DNA from: Sedimenticola_A sp040506425
GTDB lineage: Bacteria; Pseudomonadota; Gammaproteobacteria; Chromatiales; Chromatiaceae
Direction of reading: 5' to 3'
DNA length: 64,000 nt
Assembly: GCA_965224515.1 (NCBI GenBank)
Contig: OZ245051.1
Span: 3,348,001 to 3,412,000 of the forward strand
Shown here: piece after piece, positions 27,704-35,448 of the stretch
Numbering within the stretch: position 1 is the first letter of the stretch
Layout: each line of letters starts with the position of its first letter
The notes under the pieces: generated by a model
What the model was told of the DNA's origin: nothing
Database searches by the model: none
What the model saw: only the letters and a program-made list of their open reading frames with translations
Position numbers and translations under genes: made by a program

Positions 27704-28267
27704 ATGAGCGACAAGTATTACATCACTGCCCAAGAGCTGTTAATGGATTCATTCCGCCTCGGTATCCAGATCTTCCAGGATGGATTCAAGCCGGATTTCA
27801 TTGTCGGGGTCTGGCGTGGCGGCACCCCTGTGGGTATCGCGGTACAGGAGATGATGGAGATACTCGGCGTCAAGTCAGATCATATCGGCATACGCACCTC
27901 CTCCTACACCGGTATCGCCAAGCGCAACAAGGTGGTCAGGGTCCACGGCCTCAGCTACCTGATCCGCAACATGAACCATGACGACTCCCTGCTGATCGTC
28001 GACGACGTCTTCGACACCGGTCTCAGTGTCCAGGCCATACTGGAGACCCTGAAGATGAAGGGTCGGCGCAACACACCCGAGAACATCCGCATTGCCACCC
28101 CCTGGTTCAAACCGGAGAACAACCAGACCGACCTGGTTCCGGACTACTACATCCACTCCACCGGTCAGTGGCTGGTCTTTCCCCATGAGTTGGACGGCCT
28201 CAGCCGGGACGAGATGTTGAACAACAAGCCCGGGCTGCGCCAGTTGTTCGAAGAGATGGGTGTCTAG
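27704..28267 (+). CDS. Phosphoribosyltransferase-fold protein
   Basis: The 187-residue cytosolic protein carries the PRPP-binding signature LLIVDDVFDTGLS (about 103-115) and the upstream GVWRGGTPVGIAV loop (about 30-42), typical of type I phosphoribosyltransferases such as xanthine/hypoxanthine enzymes. The C-terminal PDYYIHSTGQWLVFPHELD resembles the XGPRT/ComF-like group. The base specificity cannot be read from the sequence. The frame is open from 27476, but that part lies inside the MITE-like element; the ATG at 27704 with GGAG about 13 bases upstream is preferred. It is followed after 13 bp by the sulfurtransferase and then the methyltransferase, a likely operon. Confidence 0.85.
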   Translation: MSDKYYITAQELLMDSFRLGIQIFQDGFKPDFIVGVWRGGTPVGIAVQEMMEILGVKSDHIGIRTSSYTGIAKRNKVVRVHGLSYLIRNMNHDDSLLIVDDVFDTGLSVQAILETLKMKGRRNTPENIRIATPWFKPENNQTDLVPDYYIHSTGQWLVFPHELDGLSRDEMLNNKPGLRQLFEEMGV

Positions 28268-28280
28268 AATAGAGACCGCT

Positions 28281-29135
28281 ATGGAATTCACGACCCTGAT
28301 CTCCGCTGAAGAGCTTGAACAGCACCTGGGCAGTCCGTCCCTGGTACTCTTTGACTGCCGCTTCGACCTGGCCGACACCTCCAAGGGAGAAGGCGCCTAC
28401 GCCGAGGGACACCTACCCGGCGCAATCTACGCACATCTGGACCGGCAACTCTCCAGTCCCATCACAGCAAGCAGTGGACGTCACCCTCTGCCAGAGATTC
28501 AGCACCTCGCACAATGGCTTGGCGACTGCGGTGTCAGCAGCGACAGCCAGGTGGTTGTCTACGACGACAGCTTCGGCACCATGGCCACCCGTCTCTGGTG
28601 GCTGCTGCGCTGGCTCGGCCACGACCGCGTGGCGCTGCTGGACGGTGGCTGGCAGGCCTGGCGACGCAGAAAGGGCAAGATCGTCACTGAGATCCCCTCC
28701 CCCAGGTCAACAGGTTTCAACGCCAGCCCCAGGGACGAGATGCTGCTTGGAACAGATGAGATACTGCAGGACATCGGTGCAGAACAACAGAACTGGCTGC
28801 TGATCGATGCCCGCACTGCCGAACGCCACAACGGCGAGGCAGAACCCATCGACCCGGTTGCAGGCAGCATCCCCGGCTCGATCAACCTCCCCCTTCAGCT
28901 CAATGTGAATGCCAGGGGACGCTATCTTCCGGCCGAGACCCTTCGACAGCGGTACAGGGAGCTGCTGGGTGATCACCCCAGCGAGCGCTCCGCCTGTTAC
29001 TGCGGTTCAGGCGTCACCGCCTGCCACAACCTGCTTGCCATGGAGATTGCCGGATTCCGGGGCTCACGTCTCTACGCCGGCTCATGGAGCGAGTGGATAC
29101 GCGATGCGGCCAGGCCTGTACAGACCAAGCCCTGA
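28281..29135 (+). CDS. Two-domain sulfurtransferase (3-mercaptopyruvate type)
   Basis: The 284-residue protein consists of two rhodanese domains. The N-terminal inactive one has AYAEGHLPGAIYAHLD and VYDDSFGTMATRLWWLLRWLG; the C-terminal catalytic one ends in SACYCGSGVTACH, where the Cys of CGSGVT is the persulfide nucleophile. The CGSGVT loop (rather than CRxGxT) favours 3-mercaptopyruvate sulfurtransferase (SseA-like) over thiosulfate sulfurtransferase; this is family knowledge. The start at 28281 (MEFTTL) is preferred to a TTG-type start 21 bp earlier. It is 13 bp after the phosphoribosyltransferase gene, and its stop codon touches the ATG of the methyltransferase. Confidence 0.9.
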   Translation: MEFTTLISAEELEQHLGSPSLVLFDCRFDLADTSKGEGAYAEGHLPGAIYAHLDRQLSSPITASSGRHPLPEIQHLAQWLGDCGVSSDSQVVVYDDSFGTMATRLWWLLRWLGHDRVALLDGGWQAWRRRKGKIVTEIPSPRSTGFNASPRDEMLLGTDEILQDIGAEQQNWLLIDARTAERHNGEAEPIDPVAGSIPGSINLPLQLNVNARGRYLPAETLRQRYRELLGDHPSERSACYCGSGVTACHNLLAMEIAGFRGSRLYAGSWSEWIRDAARPVQTKP

Positions 29136-29963
29136 ATGTCAGGCCGTATTGAGGGGCAGATAACCCGCGGCAAAACCGCCCGCAACCGGCTGCGCCGGGT
29201 GGATAATTTTCTGCTCGCCTACGATCCAAAGCTGCTGTGCCGGAACGACGGGGGGTTCGACAAGGCCCTGTGGGTCGACCTGGGATACGGCGCTGAACCC
29301 ACCACCACCCTGGAGAGCGCTGCACGTTTCAGAAAACAGTGCCCAGGACTCCCTATTCTCGGCGTCGAGATCGACCCCGAGCGTGTCGAGAGGGCCCAGT
29401 CCCAGGCCGATGAAATCACCCGGTTCAGGCTTGGCGGATTCAACCTGCCACTTCAGGCCAATGACGATGGCATCCCAGAGCGGGTGCGGGGCATGCGCGC
29501 CTTTAACGTGCTGCGTCAGTACGACGAGAGCGCGGTCATCGACGCCTACGACCTCCTCGCTTCCCAGGTGCTGCCCGGTGGGTTGATCTTTGAAGGCACC
29601 TCAGACCCCTACGGCAGAACCTGGGTGGCCAATCTCATCCGCTGCCATCCTGAACCCGACGTCAGCTGGAAAATCGAGTCCCTGGTATTCAGCACCAGCT
29701 TCAAGCTGGAGTTCGAACCGGCGGATTTCCAGCCCGTGCTGCCCAAGAACCTGATCCACCACATGGTTCCCGGTGACCCCATCTTCCAATTCATGGAGAG
29801 CTGGAAACGCGCTGCCCGCGAGACGGTACATCACCGGGTGTGGGGCATGCGCCAGTGGTTCGTTGCCGCCGCCGAGCGACTGGCTGAGATGGGCTACAGT
29901 ATCGATCTGCAGCGCCGCTGGGTGACCCGGGGCTGGCTTGTGTGGCGTAATCCAGCGCTTTGA
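29136..29963 (+). CDS. Class I SAM-dependent methyltransferase-like protein
   Basis: The 275-residue protein contains a Rossmann-like motif I, LWVDLGYGAEPTTTLE (about 46-61), followed by LGVEIDPERVERA (acidic end of strand 2, about 76-88), consistent with S-adenosylmethionine binding. The rest (RAFNVLRQYDESAV, GGLIFEGTSDPYGR, and a C-terminal WGMRQWFVAAAERL) does not identify the substrate. Its ATG directly follows the sulfurtransferase stop, so translation is likely coupled. The C-terminus ends in WLVWRNPAL, 7 bp before the palindrome mosaic. Confidence 0.75.
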   Translation: MSGRIEGQITRGKTARNRLRRVDNFLLAYDPKLLCRNDGGFDKALWVDLGYGAEPTTTLESAARFRKQCPGLPILGVEIDPERVERAQSQADEITRFRLGGFNLPLQANDDGIPERVRGMRAFNVLRQYDESAVIDAYDLLASQVLPGGLIFEGTSDPYGRTWVANLIRCHPEPDVSWKIESLVFSTSFKLEFEPADFQPVLPKNLIHHMVPGDPIFQFMESWKRAARETVHHRVWGMRQWFVAAAERLAEMGYSIDLQRRWVTRGWLVWRNPAL

Positions 29964-29970
29964 ATCAATT

Positions 29971-30323
29971 GTAGGCCGGCCTTCAGGCCGACAAAAGCCC
30001 AGCAGGCTGAATTCCGGTGTCGGACTGAAGTCCGACCTACAAAGATCCGTCATCCCGGCGCAGGCCGGGATCCAGGTGCCAAGACATATGGAGATATATC
30101 GATGTTTGTTCTTTACACCACAAAAGAACGATATCGGAATGTAGGAGCCCGGTCCTCCGGGCGATAGATACACCGCATGCTTATCGCCCAGGGGACTGGG
30201 CTCCTACAGCCCCGTAGGGTGCAATAGCGTAGCGTATTGCACCATCAACCTCCGAATTGGTGGGTTACGCTGGCGCTAACCCACCCTACGAGGATTCATC
30301 ATCCCGGCAACTGCCGGACTCCA
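29971..30323. repeat. 353-bp palindrome mosaic, copy 1
   Basis: A composite unit of five palindrome families in fixed order: GTAGG-CCGGCCTTCAGG with GTCGGACTGAAGTCCGACC; a CATCCCGGCGCAGGCCGGGA segment; GTAGGAGCCCGGTCC...GGGCTCCTACAG; GGTGCAATAGC...TATTGCACC; GGTGGGTTACGC...TAACCCACCCTAC. The same order and the same 353-bp length recur at 34947-35299. A short frame across the second and third palindromes (ATGGAGATATATCGATG...) is conserved in all copies but has no ribosome site. Confidence 0.85.
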
Positions 30324-30581
30324 GTAGGTCGGCCTTCAGACCGACAAAAGCCCAGCAGGCTGATTTCCGGTGTCGGACTGAAGTCCGACCTACAAAGATC
30401 CCTCATCCCGGCGCAGGCCGGAATCCAGGTGCCAAAGCATATGGAGATATATCGATGTTTGTTCTTTACACCGCAAAAGAACGATACCGGAATGTAGGAG
30501 CCCGGTCCTCCGGGCGATAGATACACCGCATGCTTATCGCCCAGGGGACTGGGCTCCTACAGCCCCGTAGGGTGCAATAGC
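30324..30581. repeat. Palindrome mosaic, copy 2 (truncated)
   Basis: Directly follows copy 1 head to tail and matches its first 258 bp, ending inside the GGTGCAATAGC palindrome 5 bp before the ttcA stop codon. It may double as the end of the convergent ttcA and methyltransferase transcripts. Confidence 0.85.
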
Positions 30582-30586
30582 AATCA

Positions 30587-31453
30587 TTAAGACTCGATTG
30601 GAAAACCCAACCCCTCACCAGCCTCTACATCCACCGGGTCGAACACCGTATCCCCTTCTCCCGCCTTGTCACCGAGATTGCGAAAATCGAATAGTTCCGT
30701 ATCAGCCAGGTGTGACGGCACCACGTTCTGCAGCGCCCTGAAGATATTGCCTGTCCGCTCGGGGTAGTCGCGTTGCCAGTCTGCCAGCATCTGCTTGATC
30801 TGCTTGCGCTGCAGGTTCTCCTGGGAGCCGCAGAGATTGCAGGGGATGATGGGGAACTCTTTGGCGCGACTGTAGCGGGCTATGTCCGCCTCGGCGCAGT
30901 AGGCCAGGGGTCGAATCACGATATGACGGCCATCGTCGGTATGTAGCTTGGGAGGCATGGACTTCATCTTTGCGCCGAAGAACATGTTCAGGAACAGGGT
31001 CTCAACGATATCGTCCCGGTGGTGGCCGAGAGCAATCTTGGTGGCCCCGATCTCGCTGGCCACCCGGTAGATAATGCCCCGGCGCAGCCTTGAACAGAGG
31101 GAACAGGTGGTCTTGCCCTCGGGGATCTTCTCCTTCACCACGGAGTAGGTATCCTCTTCCACGATCCGGTACTCCACGCCCAGGGAGTCCAGGTAGCCGG
31201 GCAGCACATCCTCTGGAAATCCTGGCTGTTTCTGATCCAGGTTCATGGCCACGATGCGAAAATCGATCGGAGCCCTGCTCTTCAGGGTAAGCAGAATATC
31301 CAGCAGGGTGTAGGAGTCCTTGCCGCCACTGAGGCAGACCAGCACAACGTCTCCCTCTTCGATCATGTTGAAGTCGCCAATCGCCTTGCCAACCTCCCGC
31401 TCGAGGCGCTTTCTGAGCTTGTTGAAATTGGTGGAGGTTCTCGCGGTGGACAT
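30587..31453 (-). CDS. ttcA: tRNA 2-thiocytidine(32) synthetase TtcA
   Basis: The 288-residue cytosolic PP-loop ATPase thiolates C32 of certain tRNAs. Visible are the SGGKDS ATP loop (about 43-48), CSLCSRLRRG (about 118-127) and CNLCGSQ (about 206-212), the cysteine pairs that bind the Fe-S cluster, plus ALGHHRDDIVETLFLNMFF. Length and motif order match E. coli TtcA. ATG at 31453. Monocistronic: the SDR gene is divergent and the 3' end runs into the repeat mosaic. Confidence 0.96.
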   Translation of the reverse strand: MSTARTSTNFNKLRKRLEREVGKAIGDFNMIEEGDVVLVCLSGGKDSYTLLDILLTLKSRAPIDFRIVAMNLDQKQPGFPEDVLPGYLDSLGVEYRIVEEDTYSVVKEKIPEGKTTCSLCSRLRRGIIYRVASEIGATKIALGHHRDDIVETLFLNMFFGAKMKSMPPKLHTDDGRHIVIRPLAYCAEADIARYSRAKEFPIIPCNLCGSQENLQRKQIKQMLADWQRDYPERTGNIFRALQNVVPSHLADTELFDFRNLGDKAGEGDTVFDPVDVEAGEGLGFPIES

Positions 31454-31577
31454 GGGGCACCCTGATTCTGAATATGGAAAAGCGCCGCATTATATCAGTA
31501 TTTACACGGTTTCCTCCCTCCACTGCTTCACCCATCGGTGATACATTGAGGCTGATTTTGAGAAAAAAGGACTGATC

Positions 31578-32288
31578 ATGACAAAAACGGCATTGGTGAC
31601 GGGAGCGAACAGGGGACTGGGGCTGGAGACGAGCCGACAGCTGGCCCAGCAGGGATTCAGGGTGCTGCTCTCGGCCCGCAACGAGGAGACCGGCTCACAG
31701 GCCGCCCAGGCACTTGCAGACGACGGTCTGGACGTGACCTATCTTCCCCTGGATGTTTCATCCGATGCCAGCATCCTCTCCGCCGCCGCAACGCTCAGCG
31801 CCCAGGGCACCGGTATAGACGTACTGATCAACAACGCGGGTGTCCTGCTCGATCCCCACACCGGCTGGGGCGATCCCGGCGCCAGCATCCTCAACGTCGA
31901 CCGCGAGACCATGCGGGAGACCATGGAGGTCAACGTCTACGGCCCTATCCGACTGGTTCAGTCCCTGCTGCCGCTGATGAACAAAGAGGCGCGCATCATC
32001 AATATATCCTCGGGCATGGGACAGCTCTCTGAAATGGGCGGCCTGTTCCCGGCCTACCGTATATCAAAGACCGCCCTCAACGCGGTCACCAAGATTCTCA
32101 CAGAGGAGCTGAAGCCGAAGAACATCAGCATCAACTCTGTCTGTCCCGGCTGGGTGAGAACCGACATGGGTGGCCCCGACGCCTCCCTGAGCATCGCTGA
32201 GGGTGTGGAGACAACGGTCTGGCTGGCCACCATAGCCCACAGCCCAAACGGCGGCTTCTACAGGAACAAGCAGGCCCTTGAGTGGTAG
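31578..32288 (+). CDS. Short-chain dehydrogenase/reductase
   Basis: The 236-residue protein has the classical SDR pattern: TGANRGLGLE (TGxxxGxG NAD(P) site, 7-16), NNAGVLLDP (NNAG), ISSGMGQLSEMGG with the catalytic Ser, AYRISKTALN (YxxxK), and a CPGWVRTDMGG segment after the active site, as in carbonyl-reductase-like SDRs. The substrate is not predictable. The ATG at 31578 is preceded by AAAAAGGACTGATC. It is divergent from ttcA and 238 bp ahead of pdxH, with palindromic repeats between, so it is probably its own transcript. Confidence 0.9.
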   Translation: MTKTALVTGANRGLGLETSRQLAQQGFRVLLSARNEETGSQAAQALADDGLDVTYLPLDVSSDASILSAAATLSAQGTGIDVLINNAGVLLDPHTGWGDPGASILNVDRETMRETMEVNVYGPIRLVQSLLPLMNKEARIINISSGMGQLSEMGGLFPAYRISKTALNAVTKILTEELKPKNISINSVCPGWVRTDMGGPDASLSIAEGVETTVWLATIAHSPNGGFYRNKQALEW

Positions 32289-32365
32289 TGACGTAGTGTG
32301 GGGTTGTCATCTCCCGGCACTATCCCCATACTCCCCAGCTTTCAGACACCGGGCCTGGAACTGTA

Positions 32366-32441
32366 AGGTGCAATAGCACAGCGTATTGCGCCGATAATGG
32401 AACAGATCGGTGGGCTACGCTTTCGCCAACCCACCCTACAC
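32366..32441. repeat. Two palindromic repeats between the SDR gene and pdxH
   Basis: A GGTGCAATAGC...GTATTGCGCC palindrome (32366-32394) and a GGTGGGCTACGC...CAACCCACCCTAC palindrome (32410-32440), in the same order as in the mosaic units. Confidence 0.7.
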
Positions 32442-32526
32442 AATAGATAACAACACTTATTTGAATTCGGTCTGCAGTCCGAACAATTTGCCAGATTCGT
32501 TTATTAGCTGGAGGAGCAAGACCCAG

Positions 32527-33171
32527 ATGGCGTCAGAGATCGAAGACCAACGGCGGGAGTACCTGCACAAAGGCCTGTCCAGAAACGACATGCTCGCCGA
32601 CCCCTTCGACCAGTTCGACGCCTGGCTGCAGAAGGCTGTCGCATCCGAGCTGATGGACGCCACGGCCATGAGCCTGGCCACTGCCACCCCTGATGGCCAC
32701 CCCTCCCTACGCACGGTGCTGCTGAAGTATTACGACCACAACGGCTTCATCTTCTACACCAACCTCTCGAGCAAGAAAGCGGCCCAGATGGCTCAGAACC
32801 CAAACGTCGCCCTGCTCTTCTACTGGCGGGAGTTCGAACGCCAGGTGAAGGTCACCGGCACTGCCGAGAAGGTCTCCACCCAGCAGTCCCTGAAATATTT
32901 CCTCAGCCGTCCCCGGGAGAGCCAACTCGGTGCCTGGGTATCAGACCAGAGCAGCGTCATCTCCTCTCGGGCGATGCTGGAGCAGAAATTCGAAGAGATG
33001 AAGAGCAAATTCTCCAACAAGGAGATCCCCCTGCCCTCCTTCTGGGGTGGCTACCGGGTAAAAGTGGAGTCAATCGAATTCTGGCAGGGCCGTGCCAATC
33101 GGCTGCACGACCGGTTCATGTACACCCGGGACCAGGAAGAGAAGTGGCAGATCGAACGCCTGGCTCCTTGA
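32527..33171 (+). CDS. pdxH: Pyridoxamine/pyridoxine 5'-phosphate oxidase
   Basis: The 214-residue FMN enzyme makes pyridoxal 5'-phosphate. Recognisable are RREYLHKGLSRNDM at the N-terminus, HPSLRTVLLKYYD (FMN/PLP binding), FYTNLSSKKAAQMAQNP, LFYWREFERQVKVTG, SRPRESQLGAWVSDQSS, and the C-terminal WQGRANRLHDRF...WQIERLAP signature. The ATG at 32527 is 10 bases after a strong GGAGGAG; the frame is open further upstream but without support. Single gene. Confidence 0.97.
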   Translation: MASEIEDQRREYLHKGLSRNDMLADPFDQFDAWLQKAVASELMDATAMSLATATPDGHPSLRTVLLKYYDHNGFIFYTNLSSKKAAQMAQNPNVALLFYWREFERQVKVTGTAEKVSTQQSLKYFLSRPRESQLGAWVSDQSSVISSRAMLEQKFEEMKSKFSNKEIPLPSFWGGYRVKVESIEFWQGRANRLHDRFMYTRDQEEKWQIERLAP

Positions 33172-33323
33172 ATCCAGGTATCTGACCCAACCCTCCCAGG
33201 CCTGGAAAATTGGGCTGTCAGATGGTGAAGGGCCAAGACCCTACCGGCATCTGAATGGTGCAATACACTTCGCTATTGCACCCTACGATACTCTACCCTG
33301 AGTCCATATACTCTGCCGCCTGT
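33172..33323. repeat. Convergent gap with one palindromic repeat
   Basis: Holds one GGTGCAATACACT...ATTGCACCCTAC palindrome (33258-33287) between the convergent pdxH and SpmAB-like genes. Confidence 0.6.
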
Positions 33324-34607
33324 TCAACCAAAGAGAAACGAAACCGCAATGACTGCAGCAATCACACCTGCCAGATCAGCGGTGAGGCCAACCGCCAGGG
33401 CATGTCTAATCCGCCGGACCTGGATGGCACCGAAGTAGACCGCCAGCACGTAGAAAGTGGTCTCGGTAGAACCCTGGAGGGTGGAGACCAGGTAGCCGGT
33501 GTAGCTGTCGGGACCGACGGCGGGATCGTTGATAATGGAGGCCATCACACCGTAGGCACCTGAACCAGACAGCGGCCGCAGCAGCGCCATCGGCAGGGCC
33601 TCTGCAGGCATGCCGAACATCGTGGTAACCGAACCGATCACCGTTACCAGCCACTCCAGGGCGCCACTGGCCCTGAACATGCCCACGGCGACCAGGATAG
33701 CCACCAGGTAAGGGATGATCTTGATAGCAACCTGGAAGCCCTCTTTTGCGCCCTCCACGAAGGCCTCGTAGATGCGCACCTTGCGGGCCACACCGAAGAG
33801 CAGGAATGCGAGCATCAGCCCGGGGAGAATCCAGGGGGAGATCACGTCACCAAAGAAGATAGTGAGGGGGATTAGGGCGAGAAAGCCACCCAGTACGCTC
33901 CAGGAGACCCAGAGGGGATAGCTGCCCTCCTCTTCAGGCATCTCATCCGGCTGTTCTGCCTCTCCCTCATCTTCAGTCACGGCGGCGGCTTCATCGCTGG
34001 GCTTTATTGGAAAGAAGCGCCGGTAGGTCAGTGCGGCGAGGATGGCGATAACGGTGGAGCAGGCCGTGGCAAACAGGGTTGTAGGTAGAATACCCGCCGG
34101 GTCCATAGAACCCGCCGAGGCGCGCAGGGCGATAACCCCCGTGGGCAGCAGAGTGATGCTGGAGGTGTTGATGGCCAGAAACAGCACCATGGAGTCAGTT
34201 GCTGTGCCCTTCACAGGATTGAGCTTGTTGAGCTCCTGCATGGCGCGGATACCGAAGGGCGTGGCGGCATTGCCCAGTCCCAGCAGATTGGCTGACATGT
34301 TGAGGATCATGGCACCCATGGCGGGATGCTCGGCTGGTACATCGGGAAACAGCCTGACCATCAGGGGCCGGATCAGCCGTGCCAGGATCTTGAGCAGACC
34401 ACCCTCTTCTGCGATCTTCATCAGGCCCAGGAAGAGCGCCATCACACCCACCAGACCAATGGCCAGTTCAACCGCCCCACCGGCGGAGTCCACCATCGCC
34501 TTTGAGAGGGTGTCCATGGCGGTGACTTCACCGCTCTGTTCACCGAACTGGTTCCAGGCTGCAGTCAGAAAAGCGATCAGTACAAGGCCAAAAAATACCG
34601 CGTTCAT
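33324..34607 (-). CDS. SpmA/SpmB-like fused nucleoside-recognition membrane protein
   Basis: The 427-residue inner-membrane protein contains two Gate (nucleoside-recognition) domains: an N-terminal SpmA-like half (about 1-195; MNAVFFGLVLIAFLTAAW, MILNMSANLLGLGNAATPFGIRAM) and a C-terminal SpmB-like half (about 250-427; WILPGLMLAFLLFGV, RPLSGSGAYGVMASI, TETTFYVLAVYFGA), joined by an acidic linker (EDEGEAEQPDEMPEEEG). In spore formers these are two proteins; a fused form occurs in non-sporulating proteobacteria and its transported solute is not established. ATG at 34607. Monocistronic and convergent with pdxH. Confidence 0.88.
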   Translation of the reverse strand: MNAVFFGLVLIAFLTAAWNQFGEQSGEVTAMDTLSKAMVDSAGGAVELAIGLVGVMALFLGLMKIAEEGGLLKILARLIRPLMVRLFPDVPAEHPAMGAMILNMSANLLGLGNAATPFGIRAMQELNKLNPVKGTATDSMVLFLAINTSSITLLPTGVIALRASAGSMDPAGILPTTLFATACSTVIAILAALTYRRFFPIKPSDEAAAVTEDEGEAEQPDEMPEEEGSYPLWVSWSVLGGFLALIPLTIFFGDVISPWILPGLMLAFLLFGVARKVRIYEAFVEGAKEGFQVAIKIIPYLVAILVAVGMFRASGALEWLVTVIGSVTTMFGMPAEALPMALLRPLSGSGAYGVMASIINDPAVGPDSYTGYLVSTLQGSTETTFYVLAVYFGAIQVRRIRHALAVGLTADLAGVIAAVIAVSFLFG

Positions 34608-34946
34608 TATTCTTATCTCGGGCGTTATCGATGTAGTCTACCCTAATCTGTCACGGCCTTGTGCTCAAGTGCCTGGTTGCCTGGGGAATCAGACAATCAA
34701 GTCTACGCCTTCCCTGTCGCCCATGGGACTGGGCTCCTACAGATCAATTCGCCATTCCGGTGAATGCCGGAATCCAGGGATCAACAGCTGGACGGTGGGT
34801 TACGCTTCGCTAACCCACCCTACAGAGACTTGTCATTCCGGCGCATGCCGGAATCCAGGGAGATGAATCAGGCATTGGGTGGGTAATTATCGGTGCAATA
34901 CGCTTCACTATTACACCGCACCGTTCTGTGCAGGCCATTGTTGTTT
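34608..34946. repeat. Repeat-rich intergenic region upstream of the SpmAB-like gene
   Basis: No gene. Contains CCCATGGGACTGGGCTCCTACAG (34720-34742), two CATTCCGG...GCCGGAATCCAGG palindromes (34752-34778, 34830-34860), a GTGGGTTACGCTTCGCTAACCCACC palindrome (34795-34824) and GGTGCAATACGCTTCACTATTACACC (34892-34918). Confidence 0.7.
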
Positions 34947-35299
34947 GTAGGTCGGCCTTCAGGCCGACAAAAGCCCAGCAGGCTGATTTCCGCTGTCGGA
35001 CTGAAGTCCGACATGCAAAGATCCGTCATCCCGGCGCAGGCCGGGATCCAGGTGCCAAGGTATCTGGAGATATATCGATGCTTGTTCTTTACACCGCAAA
35101 AGAACGATATCGGAATGTAGGAGCCCGGTCCTCCGGGCGATAGATACACCGCATGCTTATCGCCCAGGGAACTGGGCTCCTACAGCCCCGTAGTGTGCAA
35201 TAGCGTAGCGTATTGCACCATCAACCTCTGAATTGGTGGGTTACGCTGGCGCTAACCCACCCTACGAGGATTCATCATCCCGGCAACTGCCGGACTCCA
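34947..35299. repeat. 353-bp palindrome mosaic, copy 3
   Basis: Matches copy 1 (29971-30323) over its full 353 bp with scattered substitutions, and, like copy 1, is followed by the start of another unit (35300-35362, GTAGGTCGGCC...). It lies between the SpmAB-like gene and the 3' end of the hydrogenase operon. Confidence 0.85.
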
Positions 35300-35394
35300 G
35301 TAGGTCGGCCTTCAGGCCGACAACGGAATTCCGCCTGCTGTGCTGAAGGCCGGCCTACAATCGACCAAGGGTCATAGCTCCGGATTTTGGATAT

Positions 35395-35421
35395 AAAAAA
35401 ACCCCTCCGCGAGGGAGGGGT
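35395..35421 (-). terminator. Terminator of the hydrogenase operon
   Basis: A CCCCTCC-GCGAG-GGAGGGG stem followed on the minus strand by seven T residues, 28 bp after the hynL stop codon. Confidence 0.9.
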
Positions 35422-35448
35422 CAATTCATGCCAGGGAGGAATGAAAAA

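Noticed and set aside
29938..30526. Short frames (for example MEIYRCLFFTPQK) conserved in three mosaic copies
   Set aside because: Conservation is explained by duplication of the repeat; there is no ribosome site and no independent evidence of coding.
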